This document shows positions 11,771-21,623 of a stretch of DNA of 64,000 nucleotides, piece after piece (within the stretch, counting starts at the first letter, position 1; the number at the start of each line of letters is the position of its first letter). Under the pieces are notes generated by a model. It was not told where the DNA came from, did no database searches, and saw only the letters and a list, made by a program, of their open reading frames with translations. A program made the translations under genes and the position numbers. The stretch is from Canna indica (taxonomy: Eukaryota; Streptophyta; Magnoliopsida; Zingiberales; Cannaceae), in contig CP136896.1 of assembly GCA_034359265.1 (NCBI GenBank), forward strand, positions 9,889,501 to 9,953,500. The letters run 5' to 3'.

Positions 11771-12464
11771 TAAAAATATTTCATAAATTAAAATTATTTT
11801 TTAAAATTTTTTTAAATTTTTGGCTGGAGGTAAAATGAGTATCCAAAATATTAAAAATTATAGTGCAGGCTAATGAAGAGCTTTGAGAGTGTATTACGTT
11901 GTACTATTTTTATATCCATGATTTATATATAATACCTTATGATAGCTTATGGAGTACTATTTTTAGTTAATACCCTTCCCAAACACTATATAGTATTATC
12001 CTAATACTATACAGGGGGCTTATACATGGTACCAAATGGGCCCCAAGTCCACAATACATCCACAAGTCCAAAGTCCACAAGTCACATACAAGATACAAGT
12101 TCAACCAATCAACCTACAAGATGAAAATTACATTAAGTACATAACCAAAATGAAAATGAACAAGTCCACAATTTCATTCCAAAATTCATATAAAAATCAA
12201 CAATTTCATTCCACACTTCAAGTCTTCAACAGTTCAACCTACAAAATGAAAATTATAACAAAGAAGTCAATAATATATTAAAATTATAACTAACATTAAA
12301 AATATCTAAAAATTGAATTAATATTTATCGTACTCATTCATGTAAGTCTATGATGTTCACATTAGATAATGATACTCTCACATTTGCACTAGATTGGGTT
12401 CCTTGACTATTTTTTTGATTGAGCTTTTTCATTTCTAATAAATAGACATAAAAGAAGTAAATAA
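11771..12464. other. AT-rich filler between LINE ORF1 and hAT relic
   Basis: No gene. An 81-codon plus-strand frame (12,036-12,281) is made of repeated 'caagtccacaa' and 'tcaacaatttcattcca' words and looks like simple sequence. The left end of the hAT relic should be in or near this stretch, but no counterpart of its right end could be found. Confidence 0.4.
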
Positions 12465-14572
12465 TTAAAATAAACAAACATTAAATAAGTTAAATGATAA
12501 GAATTTAAAAAAATACTCATCATCCTCAAGCTTCTCAATCATTTCCAAATCTTCTTCAACCCTTATATGCTCATGACTTTGTCGAAGCCAATCTTGAGTA
12601 CATATCAAAGCCTCTACAATCTTAGGAGTTAAAGAACTCCTAAATGGATCAAGCACTCTCCCACTAGTGCTAAATGCGGACTCTAAAGCCACTGTAGAAA
12701 CTGGGACAGTTAGAATATCTCGAGCCATACTAACAACATCGAAAATCTCTCAGAATTAAGCTTCCACCATTTCAACAAATCAAAGTCCCCTTTATCATCC
12801 TCATATGTAACTTCATTCAAATACATATCCAATTCAGTTTTTCAATCCCCAACTGTCCCACGTTCTACCATTTTACGCTTGATCCTTTGTTTCAGAAGGC
12901 CTCTTTGCTCCATACCCTCACCAGTTGAGACTGAGGTTGGTTGGGTAATAAATGAGGAGTTAGGATTAGGTTGTAATTTTTTTTTGTACTCCTCAAACAA
13001 CTCAGACGTGACAATTTTCACACCATCAAATAGGTGCTTACCCTTCTCATCACTATAAATTTGTTGTAGAGCATCCTCCATATATTCAAACTTTTCACGG
13101 GGATCAAGAGTTGAAGTCATGAAAATCAGTTTATTCATTCTATCTTAATCCCCCCAATACTTGTCAAATTTGCTTTGCATACTCATTGCCATATCTCTCA
13201 ACTCAACATCATCACTTTCTTTCCAATCAGATAATTTAACATATAAGTCACTAATTTCAGTCCAATAAGTATTAGAAGTGACATATATGGAACCAAAAAT
13301 ACGCAGAGTAGCAAGATAAAACTGATGCAACATGTTAGCCATCCTCTTAATCAAATGTCAATCAATAAAACTAGGGACACTCCCTTGATCATCTGATTCT
13401 GCTTCAACCCTAAAGTATGACTCTGCACTCTCAAAAGCATCAAATGCCCTCTCATAATTCAGAGCAATGCTCAACATCAAATAAGTGGAGTTCCACCTAG
13501 TTGGCACATCTAAAACCAATGACTTGGATCATTCCATACCTTCAGAATCAACACACTCCTTAAACTTCTTCAATATAGCAGGTGATGATCTAATATATTT
13601 AACTGCATTCCTAATTTTTATCACAAAAGTTTTCACATCATTCAACCCTTCCTGAACCACTAAGTTGAATATGTGAGCAATACACCTCACATGCATATAC
13701 TTACCACTTGCCACAACTTTCCCTGTGACTGTAAATTTTTTTCTCAATGTATCAATCATTTTCTGGTTGGAAGAAGCATTTATCAGCTGATATAGAAAAA
13801 ACTCGTTCAATGCCCCATTCTTTCAACACCTTTTCAAGCTCAGATGTCATTGCATCACCCTTACGACTGCTAACTGAACAAAAACTCAAAATCTTTTTAT
13901 TCAACTTCCAATCATTGTTAATGAAATAAGCAGTTACAACCATGTAATTTAAATTTTGCACAGAAGTCCATATATAAGTGGTAATGCAAATAGACTGTGA
14001 ACTATTTCTAATGAACATCTTCAACTTTGCTTTTTCATCCTTATATAGTTGTGAACAATCCTGTGATACCGTCCATCTAGAAGACATTTTAAACTTGGGG
14101 TTTAAACTTTGCACAAACTTTTTAAACCCTTCCCCTTCAACAAATCTAAATTAAAGTTCATCAAGAACAATCATTAATGAAAGGCACTTTCTACTATATT
14201 CTTGATCAAACTTCCAAGTACTTAACACCCCTATATTATCATCCCCAATTGATGATTGCAAAGACAATTGCTTCTGTCTAGTTTCTACACTATGTTGGTG
14301 TTTCTTGCAATTATTCAAATGGTTGTGCAGTGAAGTTGTGTCATATTTTTAACATCACAATAAAACTCTTCAACACAATATAAACACTTGCCTTTTTGGA
14401 CACCTCGAACATCATAGATTTCTTCAAAGTGTGTCCACACAGCCGACCTTTTAGAACTAGTCCTCTTCTTTGGAAGTGGTGCCTCTGCCTCATCAGCTTT
14501 GCTTGATTCACCTTCCTTGGTAGATGGTGCTTCATCTATCCTTTCTTGTGCTACTTCCATATTGTCACACAT
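12465..14572 (-). pseudogene. hAT transposase relic (RICESLEEPER/Ac-like), broken
   Basis: Minus-strand pieces appear in the right order. There is a BED-type zinc finger (KRSAVWTHFEE...GKCLYC, about 14,370-14,475), then WTSVQNLNYMVVTAYFINNDWKL (about 13,890-13,965), then the RCIAHIFNLVVQEGL box (about 13,640-13,690). Next come the linker WTEISDLYVKL... with SIYVTSNTYW, and a C-terminal hAT dimerisation part with VALESAFSTSGRVLDPFRSSLTPKIVEALICTQDWL (split here only for length; about 12,575-12,700). Each piece is in another frame or ends at a stop, so it is non-functional. Transposases of this family cut and paste hAT elements in the nucleus. Confidence 0.85.
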
Positions 14573-14679
14573 CTAAGAAAAAAAAAAAGACATCAACTTA
14601 ATCACCAATAGCCACAACTTATCCTTAATTCAATCAAATAACAATCTATCCTTAAATAATCATAAATTATCAAGTATCA

Positions 14680-15010
14680 ATCAAGTATACTTAAACTGTT
14701 AAAAAAGTATCCTATACTTAAACAAGTATCCTATACTTAATCAAGTATCCTATACTTAATCTATATCAATCAAACAAGTATATCAAATTATCAATCAAGT
14801 ATCATATACTTAATATATACTTGAACAATTAAACTAATTATCAAGTATCAATCAAGTATAATAGTATATCAATCAAAGTATACTTAATCTAAACAATCAA
14901 AGTAACTAATCTATACTTAATATATACTTAATATATAACTAATATATACTTAATCTATATCACTATATCAGTATCTATATATTTAACTATATATGAATCA
15001 TATATATAAG
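14680..15010. repeat. Short direct repeats 'caagtatcctatacttaat', subterminal to the hAT relic
   Basis: A chain of variants of 'tcaatcaagtat' and 'cctatacttaatctatat' follows the 5' side of the relic transposase. Clustered short repeats near the ends are usual in hAT elements, where they bind transposase; the function here is inference. Confidence 0.55.
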
Positions 15011-15139
15011 TATTTAGCTCTCCTAAAAATTATCAATTTAAAATTCAAAATACATATCAAAATCAAAATACACTGATATATTACAACACTTAATCTATAT
15101 CAATAAAAAATTATCAAATACATATCAATCAAACATTCA

Positions 15140-15540
15140 CCGATTAGGAATTAGGATGATTCCGGCGGGCAGCGGTTGTTGGCGTCTTGGCGAGGAGCGG
15201 AGGAGGACTGTCGAGACTCGGGAGGGAGGACTGTTGGGAAGAGGATCGCCGGCGGGCAGGCAGTTGTTGGCGTCGACGAGGAGGACAGTAGGCGAGGAGG
15301 ACTGTCGGGAGGGAGGAGTGGAGGACTGTCGGCCTGTCGGGGCAGGCGGGCAATAGTTGTTGGCGAGTGGAGACTGGCGAGGGCCGAGGAGGACTGTCGA
15401 CGAGAGACTAGGGAGGACCGGTGTCGGCGACTCAGTGGGCCGACGGGGTGGGGCGATAGATTAGGCGATTAGGGCAGAAGCCGTAGAATGCAGAGAATGG
15501 AGTCGGGGACGGGGAGTCGGGGGCGGGCGTCGGGTTTCTA
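15140..15540. repeat. GC-rich block with repeated 'gaggactgtcgg'
   Basis: A sharp switch from AT-rich to GC-rich sequence. The word 'ggaggactgtcg(g/a)' or a close variant occurs at least five times. Overlapping open frames on both strands (15,144-15,472) reflect base composition and have no domain. It lies inside the hAT relic, between the subterminal repeats and the terminus, and may be its promoter or 5' leader. Confidence 0.45.
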
Positions 15541-15693
15541 TTTTTAAGTTAAAATCGGACAAGTCGGGTTAAACAGGGTTTTCACCCGAACCCGACCCGA
15601 CCCGTTAATACCCGAATAACCCGACCCGAATTGAATTTTTGGGTCGATTTTGTCGGGTTTGTCAGGTCGGATCGGATTTTGCTCAACCCTAGT
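15541..15693. repeat. Right terminus of the hAT relic
   Basis: 'cccgacccgacccg' and 'gacccgaattgaat' repeats lead to an end reading, on the minus strand, CTAGGGTTGAGCAAAATCC. The form TAGGG-TG-GCAAA is a frequent start of plant hAT elements. LINE sequence (PDIPWLVVGDLN) resumes within a few bases at about 15,696. The matching left terminus and a TSD were not found. Confidence 0.5.
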
Positions 15694-17463
15694 GCCAGAC
15701 ATTCCTTGGCTTGTTGTAGGGGACTTGAATTGTATAAATAATGTTTGTGACAAGAAGGGAAGCAAACCTTTTATGGTGAAAAAAGCTGTGACTGATTACA
15801 GAGAGTTCCTTCTGAAAATTAGTCTTATGGAGTCTGATTTTTATGGGCCTCAGTTCACTTGGACTAACAATAGGGAGAGACTTAATAAAATTTGTGCAAG
15901 GTTGGATAAAGTTCTCTTTAACATAAACGGGACTGATTGAGATTATAAAGTTAAGGTAGAACATCTTCAAAGAGTTGACTCTGACCATAGACCCATTATT
16001 GTTTCTTGTGAGCATAGAAGCAAAGGAAGGAGAAACAGAAAATAGTTTATGTTTGAGCAGTTCTGGCTTGAGTATCCAGAGTTGAAAAGTATAGTGAAAG
16101 ACCATTGGGAGAAGGCAGATTTCAGTAATCTTGATATTATGGAGAAGTTGGAAAAGTTAAAGCCAAGATTAGAAACCTGGAACAAAGAATCAGTGGGAGG
16201 TTTGGAAAAAAAAACCTTAAGGAAACAATGTCAGAACTGAGGAGAATTGAAACAAAAGAAGAAAGAGAAGATATTTCAGCTGAAGAAAGTATGTTACTGA
16301 GATGTCTATCTAACAAAGCTGTTGCACTAAGAAAATAAATACATATTAAGTGGTGGTCTAAGTCAAGGAAAAGCTGGCTAGAAGGAGGTGAGAAAAATAC
16401 CGAGTACTATCACAGTATAGTCAAACTCAGAAGGCAACAAAATTTGATTAAAGAACGGGAAGTGGAAGGCTCAATAATAAAAGAAAGTAAAGCTATGGCT
16501 GACAACATGGCAAAATGGTATGAGACATTATGGAAATGGGAAGAGGAAGGTGGTGTGGACAGTAGTTTTCTTTCAATTTTCAGTTGGAACAGACTATCAG
16601 AGGCTGAGAGTAAAGAATTAAAAAGAAATTTTACTGAGAAAAAAATTTGGAATGCAATAAATTCCCTAGGAAGGGGTAAAAGTCCAGGGGTGGATGGTTA
16701 TACTCTGGAGTTCTACATTTATGGATGGGAAATCATGATAGGAGAGTTAATGAATGAATTTTCAATTTTTTTTCATAGTGCAGAATTACCTGATAAGTGG
16801 AAAGAAACTCTGCTAGTCATGATCTCAAAAAAAAGAAAGACCAAGGAAAATTGTTGATTTTAGGCCAATAGCCATTTGCAATGTCTTGTATAAGATATTG
16901 GCTAAGGTCTTGGTTTTCAGAATAAGACCATTCTTAAAAAGGTTAATCAGTACAGAGCAAGCTGCATTTATACCTGGTAGACAAATCCAGGATAATGTGA
17001 TGATTGTCAATGAAGTGGTGAACTCTTTCTATAATTCAAAGGCAAGGAAACCTTATTTTATTTTGAAGCTTGATTTGAAAAAGACTTATGATAGGGCTAA
17101 TTGGGTCTTAATATATGAAGTTATGAAACAAATGGGGTTTCCAAATCAGATAATAAAGTGGATAAAAGAATGTCTTGAAGGAGTTAGCTACTCTTGTAAG
17201 ATGAATGGTGAACAGTTAGTTTGTTTTAAAGGATACAAGGAGATTAGGCAAGGTGGTCCTTTATCACCTTACCTTTTCATTTTGATGGAGGAAGTTCTGT
17301 CAGATTCTGAAGAAGGCTAATGTGGATTGCAAGATTGATCCTTTTAAAATGGGAGAGTTAAAGATCAGTCATCTTAGCTTTGCAAATGATATTATCATCA
17401 TTGCCAAGGGGAATAAGAAATCAGTTGCTAGTGTGAAAGAAGCTCTTAACCTATACTGCAGTG
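15694..17463 (+). pseudogene. LINE ORF2, part 1: endonuclease end and reverse transcriptase
   Basis: It starts inside the APE-type endonuclease (PWLVVGDLNCI, about 15,705) and runs through RLDKVLFN to VDSDHRPIIVSC near 15,970-16,010, the conserved SDHRPI box. RT follows with SPGVDGYTLEFY (about 16,681), FRPIAICNVLYKILAKVL (about 16,860), FIPGRQIQDNVMIVNEVV (about 16,966), LDLKKTYDRANW (about 17,068) and IRQGGPLSPYLFI (about 17,244). The catalytic box is FAND at 17,379-17,390 instead of FADD. Stops include TGA at 15,938 and TAA near 16,336; frameshifts occur near 16,235 and 16,855. The hAT insertion falls between the Tyr and Ser codons of LNLYCS. Confidence 0.88.
17456..17463 (+). repeat. hAT target site duplication, left copy (CTGCAGTG)
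   Basis: Eight bases identical to 21,616-21,623; 8-bp TSDs are diagnostic of hAT transposition. Confidence 0.95.
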
Positions 17464-17486
17464 CATGGTTCAAAATCTCGGTACCG
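17464..17486 (+). repeat. hAT left terminal inverted repeat
   Basis: Starts CATGGTTCAAAATCTCG and matches the reverse complement of the right end with two or three differences. Confidence 0.9.
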
Positions 17487-17580
17487 GTCATCATCTCGGT
17501 GGATGACCGGTACCGGTACGTACCGGTACCGTACCGTACCGACTCACGGTACGGTCCGGTACGTAAATGGCATACCGAGC
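17480..17580. repeat. hAT left subterminal GGTACCGG repeats
   Basis: Overlapping 'ggtaccggt', 'gtaccgtacc' and 'acggtacggtccggtac' words. They probably act as transposase binding sites, by analogy with Ac and related hAT elements. Confidence 0.65.
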
Positions 17581-17686
17581 CTTTTTTTTTTTTTTGATTT
17601 TGTGCTAAAAATAACTCCAATAACCCATGATTGATCAAGAAATACTTAAATTTCATATCCAAATATCAAATACATGAATACAATGT

Positions 17687-20600
17687 TTAAAATGCGGACG
17701 AATGACGTCCATCGTACTCGTACATATCTTGGGGACATACACGACTAAGGTCAACACCGTAAGTCTGCAATGCCCATATCTGAAAATGATCCCATGTCAT
17801 CATGTCTTGGTATCCATTATACCACATACCCATCAGTGTTTCTTTGTTGACCGTCCAAGAACTAGTCCCTGTATCATCAGTTGAGTAGGTACTTGATACG
17901 GAGTGGGTTGATTCGGAAACTTCTTGCAAGCTACTCATCATATCGTGGTGGTAATCTTGCAAAGCTGTCGGTCCACCTCCTCGACGCCGGCCTTTCTTCT
18001 CGTACACCCGAGTTGTTTGTCTGGTTCTAGCACCGTGATCCTGATCTTGGGTGGAGTGGTCGAAGTATTGCTCATTCGTCCACAGATCGGTAGGTGCTAG
18101 TGTTGATGGTACGACAGTGTCTTCTTCCCTAGCTCCATCATCATCTCCTCCGTCTTCTGTGCTGCTACTGCTACGAACCGAGGGCTCGTCTTCTTCGTCC
18201 TCTTCCGCTTCTGCAATCACGTCCAAATGATCAATTGGTCGTTTCCCTTTCCCTTTGCCTTTGCCTTTTGCCTTTGAAGGTGAAGGTGAAGGTGCCTTCT
18301 TCTTTCCCTTTAATTGTGAAGGTGGAGAGTCGGACGTGGATCGTCGTCTTACTCGTCGAACTCGTTGAGAGTCCAAGGGAGCAAAGTTCATGTCCCTCTC
18401 AAGAACTTGACTGTACGTGTCTTCTGGTTGACTCTCGGACTCAATAGCATCAGATATAATTGGTGAAGGCCGAGGTGGTTCGCCTGGTTGAGGTTCATCA
18501 AGAAGAGGCGGGTCAGTCTCCATTGCACTCCACCAATCAATTATTGGGTCTGCATTGCCTTGGACGAACTCGACATCGAACAGATCTACATGTAGAATTT
18601 CTCTATCTTCGTTCCGTGACGCCCGCATTCGAAGTCGCATGTTATAATGAACATATACGAGCTTCTCTAATCGGGCGTACGAAAGGCGATTGCGCGGCTT
18701 CGTATGAATCAAGGCGAAGGTCGACCAATTCCTCTCGCATCCACTTGATGATGTGGTTTGCGAGAGGATGTGTGTTGCAATCTTTCGAAGAGTTAGAGAT
18801 ATGTTTCCAAATTGCAACCACCATTCGACTGCAGCAAATTTAAAATTAATATTAGTAACGGGATTTTATCTTTGATAAATAAGTTGACAAAGAAAATCTA
18901 TCTACCTGGATCCATAGTATCTCGGATGGAGATTGCAAATGAATCTCCGAAATTGCCAGTTGCATCGCGGAACCATTTTAATTCATTGAGAGCTTGTGCC
19001 GCTTCTTGGTTGGATCCCGACATTCGTTGTATGACCTTGCGGAGGGGATATAACAAACTATCGACCATTCCAAGATTATACCGATATTGGTATGAAGGAT
19101 TTAAATAATACCCTATAAAAAATTAAGCATAATGAATAAGTAATTAAGCATAATGAATTAAATTTAAATAATTTTTTAATATTAAATAAAAAATACCTGC
19201 GATGTGTATGTCACGGCTCATTTGATTATCCCATCTCTCGGAGATAATTTTGATGAATGGTTCATACTTGGCAGGAGAAATCATAACCCTCTTGATTTCT
19301 TCTTGTGCTTGGTGGATGTAGTGGTAAAGATGACTCATTTGAGGCGTCTTTTCCATATCCACCTGTCGTAGAACCTTGTACAAAGGTTCTACGGCGACGA
19401 CTATTTCTGCGATGCAATCCCAGAAATGCGTGTTGAGGATGAACTTCTCTGTTTGTTTTCCATCGGTTTTTCCAGCATATCTTGATAAGGTCCATTCCTC
19501 ACTTGTAAACATGGTTCTAAGGGCCGCCTTTTTTTGTTAGAGTGACCTTAATGCGATGAAGGTGGTTGCAAAACGAGTCGCTCCCGGTCGAAGAATTTCA
19601 CCTAAAATATGAAATTATCATTAGTAAATATTTATGATAAACTAATTAATAAATAAATATTAGAAATTACTTTAAAATTAATAAATTACCTTCTGTAAAT
19701 TTTTTCATTAGGGCGTGTACCCATGTATGGTTGTAGATGAAGCGGGTAATTTGTTGCGCCTTCTTTACCGTCAACTTCACCATCGGTATATCACCGATAT
19801 CTTTCATCATTAGGTCTACACAATGGGCTGCACATGGAGTCCAACATATGTGAGGATAATCTTGTTCAATTATCTCACCTGCCTTTTTGAAATTGGCTCC
19901 GTTGTCGGTTATAACTTGAACAAGGTTCTGAGGTCCAATCTCCTCAATCACCTCCGTCATCAGCTTCGAGATGTAGTAAGCGTCATGGATTTCATCGGAC
20001 GAGTTCACCGACTTGTGATAAACAACTCTCCGGTTGCAATAGACGAGGAAGTTGATGATGCTCATTCGGGTTGGCCCGGTCCAGCTATCGCACATCAAAC
20101 TGCATCCGTACTCCCCCCATTGTCGCTTGATTCCATCGATCCAGATTTTTATTTCTTCGACCTCCGCTTCTAGGTAAGGACCTGAAATTTCATAGGGAGT
20201 TGGAGGGGCAATACCTGGGCCTACCTTTTGGATGGTAGACACCATGGTTCGGTAGTATGGGTTGTTGGCTACATTTGCGGGAATCCGGCTGAAATGGAAC
20301 CATTTGGAGATGGCTCTCCCCAACTCCCACTTCTTCGACTTGCCGTACATATCGTCTATGCGTTGTTGCTTTGCCGATGGAGGAGGAAATGCCCTGGGAT
20401 CAAGATCAGAAACATTAAAATTAGTTTTCCTACCACTTGCTCCGAGGTTTGTGAAGAATCCACGAAGGCCTCCTCTGCTGCTTCCTCTGCTCTGAGTTTG
20501 AGGTCCTCTCATGCTAGAACTCCGACCAATATAAGGACCGGAGGGAATTGGACCGCTTCGGTCCATTGCTCCGGCAGCCGAAGTTGAGCCGACGCTGCTT

Positions 20601-21043
20601 ATGTCACCGCTGCCACTGCCGCCGCCATATTCGAATTGAGATCCGGGATAATACATCCGTTCTCGTTCGAATTCAGCATGCTCCAATGAAGCTCGGATGC
20701 CGGCTTCAAGTTCCGGATCCTCGTCGTTATCGCCACCTCGAGCCTCATAATGGCCACCGCTGACATCTTGGGTAGCTCGTCGGTCGAACTCGGCTTGTTG
20801 AGTTGCATTCTTAAGACGTTGCTCCTTCTTGTTGGTGAGCATATCTTTAAACATTTGTCGGACTTCCGGCGATGCTTGGGTGCATTTGACGACGTCGCTG
20901 GATGTTCCGGCCAAGTGTGCCTTTAATCGAGTGACGCCTCCACCACGAGAAATCATATTACAGTGGATGCATTTCCAGTGGTTAGCCTTCTCCAACCGAA
21001 CACCGTGTTGCCATGCGGGGTCGACTTGAGATTTCGGCGCCAT
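17687..21043 (-). CDS. hAT transposase (BED finger, DUF659, hAT dimerisation), one premature stop
   Basis: Four exons with GT-AG introns and matching phases: 21043-19690, 19601-19197, 19112-18906 and 18828-17687 (1,036 codons). A BED zinc finger (CIHC...H...C) lies at residues 25-54. The RNase H-like core keeps D319 in CDSWTG, D380 in ITDNGANF and E of SGCERNW near residue 687, the expected catalytic triad. The CAAHC motif is near 404. The hATC dimerisation part is followed by a 300-residue tail with KGKGKGKGK and acid-rich stretches. The enzyme would excise and reinsert the element in the nucleus. One TAA at 19537-19539 interrupts exon 2 after FIALRSL, so the full protein is not made unless it is read through. 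Confidence 0.88.
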
Positions 21044-21173
21044 TTGAGCAGAATTTCGACGTAGAAATTAAGAAAGTAGACTAGTAGAGAGAGAGAGATT
21101 GAGAAAGATTGAGAGTTTAGAGAGTTTAGATGAGTAGAGGGGGTGAGTGAGAGTAAAAGAGGTGTTTTGGGGG

Positions 21174-21183
21174 CTATATATAG
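21174..21183 (-). promoter_or_regulatory. TATA box of the hAT transposase gene
   Basis: CTATATATAG is a palindrome about 130 bp upstream of the transposase ATG on the minus strand, leaving room for a leader of roughly 100 bp. Confidence 0.6.
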
Positions 21184-21309
21184 CCACCAAAACATCCAAA
21201 AATGACCAAAAACACCCTAAGAGCCGTTTTTGGCTGTCGGTGCTACAGTGCTGGCTGTCGGCACTGTAGCAGCCCAACGGCTCTTAAAAAGAGCCATTGG
21301 GTTGGGACG

Positions 21310-21600
21310 TTGGGTGATACCGGGTGATACCGGGCGATACCGCCCGGTATCATAGCTCTTACCGCCCGGTATTTATCGGTATACCGGTATTCCTAAAGTA
21401 TACATATTTTGCTACAGTGCAAAATATCATACCGGGCGGTATAGCCCGGTATGATAGCAAATACCGCCCGGTATTTAATAAATACTGGGCATACCGGGCG
21501 GTATTTACCGAGATACCCCGTATTTACCCATACCGGGCATCTCGGATACCGGTTTTTCAAAAAACAGGTAAATACCGGGAATACCGCCTGGTACGGTACG
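21310..21600. repeat. hAT right subterminal ACCGGGCGGTAT palindromes
   Basis: At least eight copies of 'ataccgggcggtat', 'taccgcccggtat' or shortened forms lie in both orientations, e.g. near 21,323, 21,348, 21,362, 21,432, 21,464 and 21,493. The dense inverted words can fold and are likely transposase binding sites. Confidence 0.75.
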
Positions 21601-21615
21601 AGATTTGAAACCATG
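21594..21615 (-). repeat. hAT right terminal inverted repeat
   Basis: Ends ...GAGATTTGAAACCATG, the inverted counterpart of the left end. Confidence 0.9.
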
Positions 21616-21623
21616 CTGCAGTG
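21616..21623 (+). repeat. hAT target site duplication, right copy (CTGCAGTG)
   Basis: Identical to 17,456-17,463. Confidence 0.95.

Larger units (their letters stand above)
17464..21615 (-). mobile_element. Complete hAT transposon, 4,152 bp, nested in LINE ORF2
   Basis: The ends are imperfect inverted repeats: CATGGTTCAAAATCTCGGTACCG on the left, and CATGGTTTCAAATCTCGTACCG on the right read on the minus strand. Perfect 8-bp TSDs CTGCAGTG flank it. It carries one transposase gene on the minus strand with a TATA box, and palindromic subterminal repeats at both ends. Removing it and one TSD restores the LINE reading from LNLYCS to GKSEVFFP, so the host site is known exactly. Only one nonsense codon was seen in the transposase, so the element is much younger than the hAT relic at 12-15.7 kb. 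Confidence 0.95.

Noticed and set aside
12000..12060. 'acagggggcttatacatgg' as the left end of the hAT relic
   Set aside because: It does not match the right end (CTAGGGTTGAGC on the minus strand) and no 8-bp TSD could be paired.
15144..15472. Three overlapping frames in GC-rich DNA
   Set aside because: Low-complexity Gly/Arg or Ser/Pro translations of a repeated word, with no motif.
19500..19545. A tiny intron removing the premature stop in the hAT transposase
   Set aside because: A GT...AG pair surrounds the stop, but the gap is only about 31 bp, too short for a plant intron.
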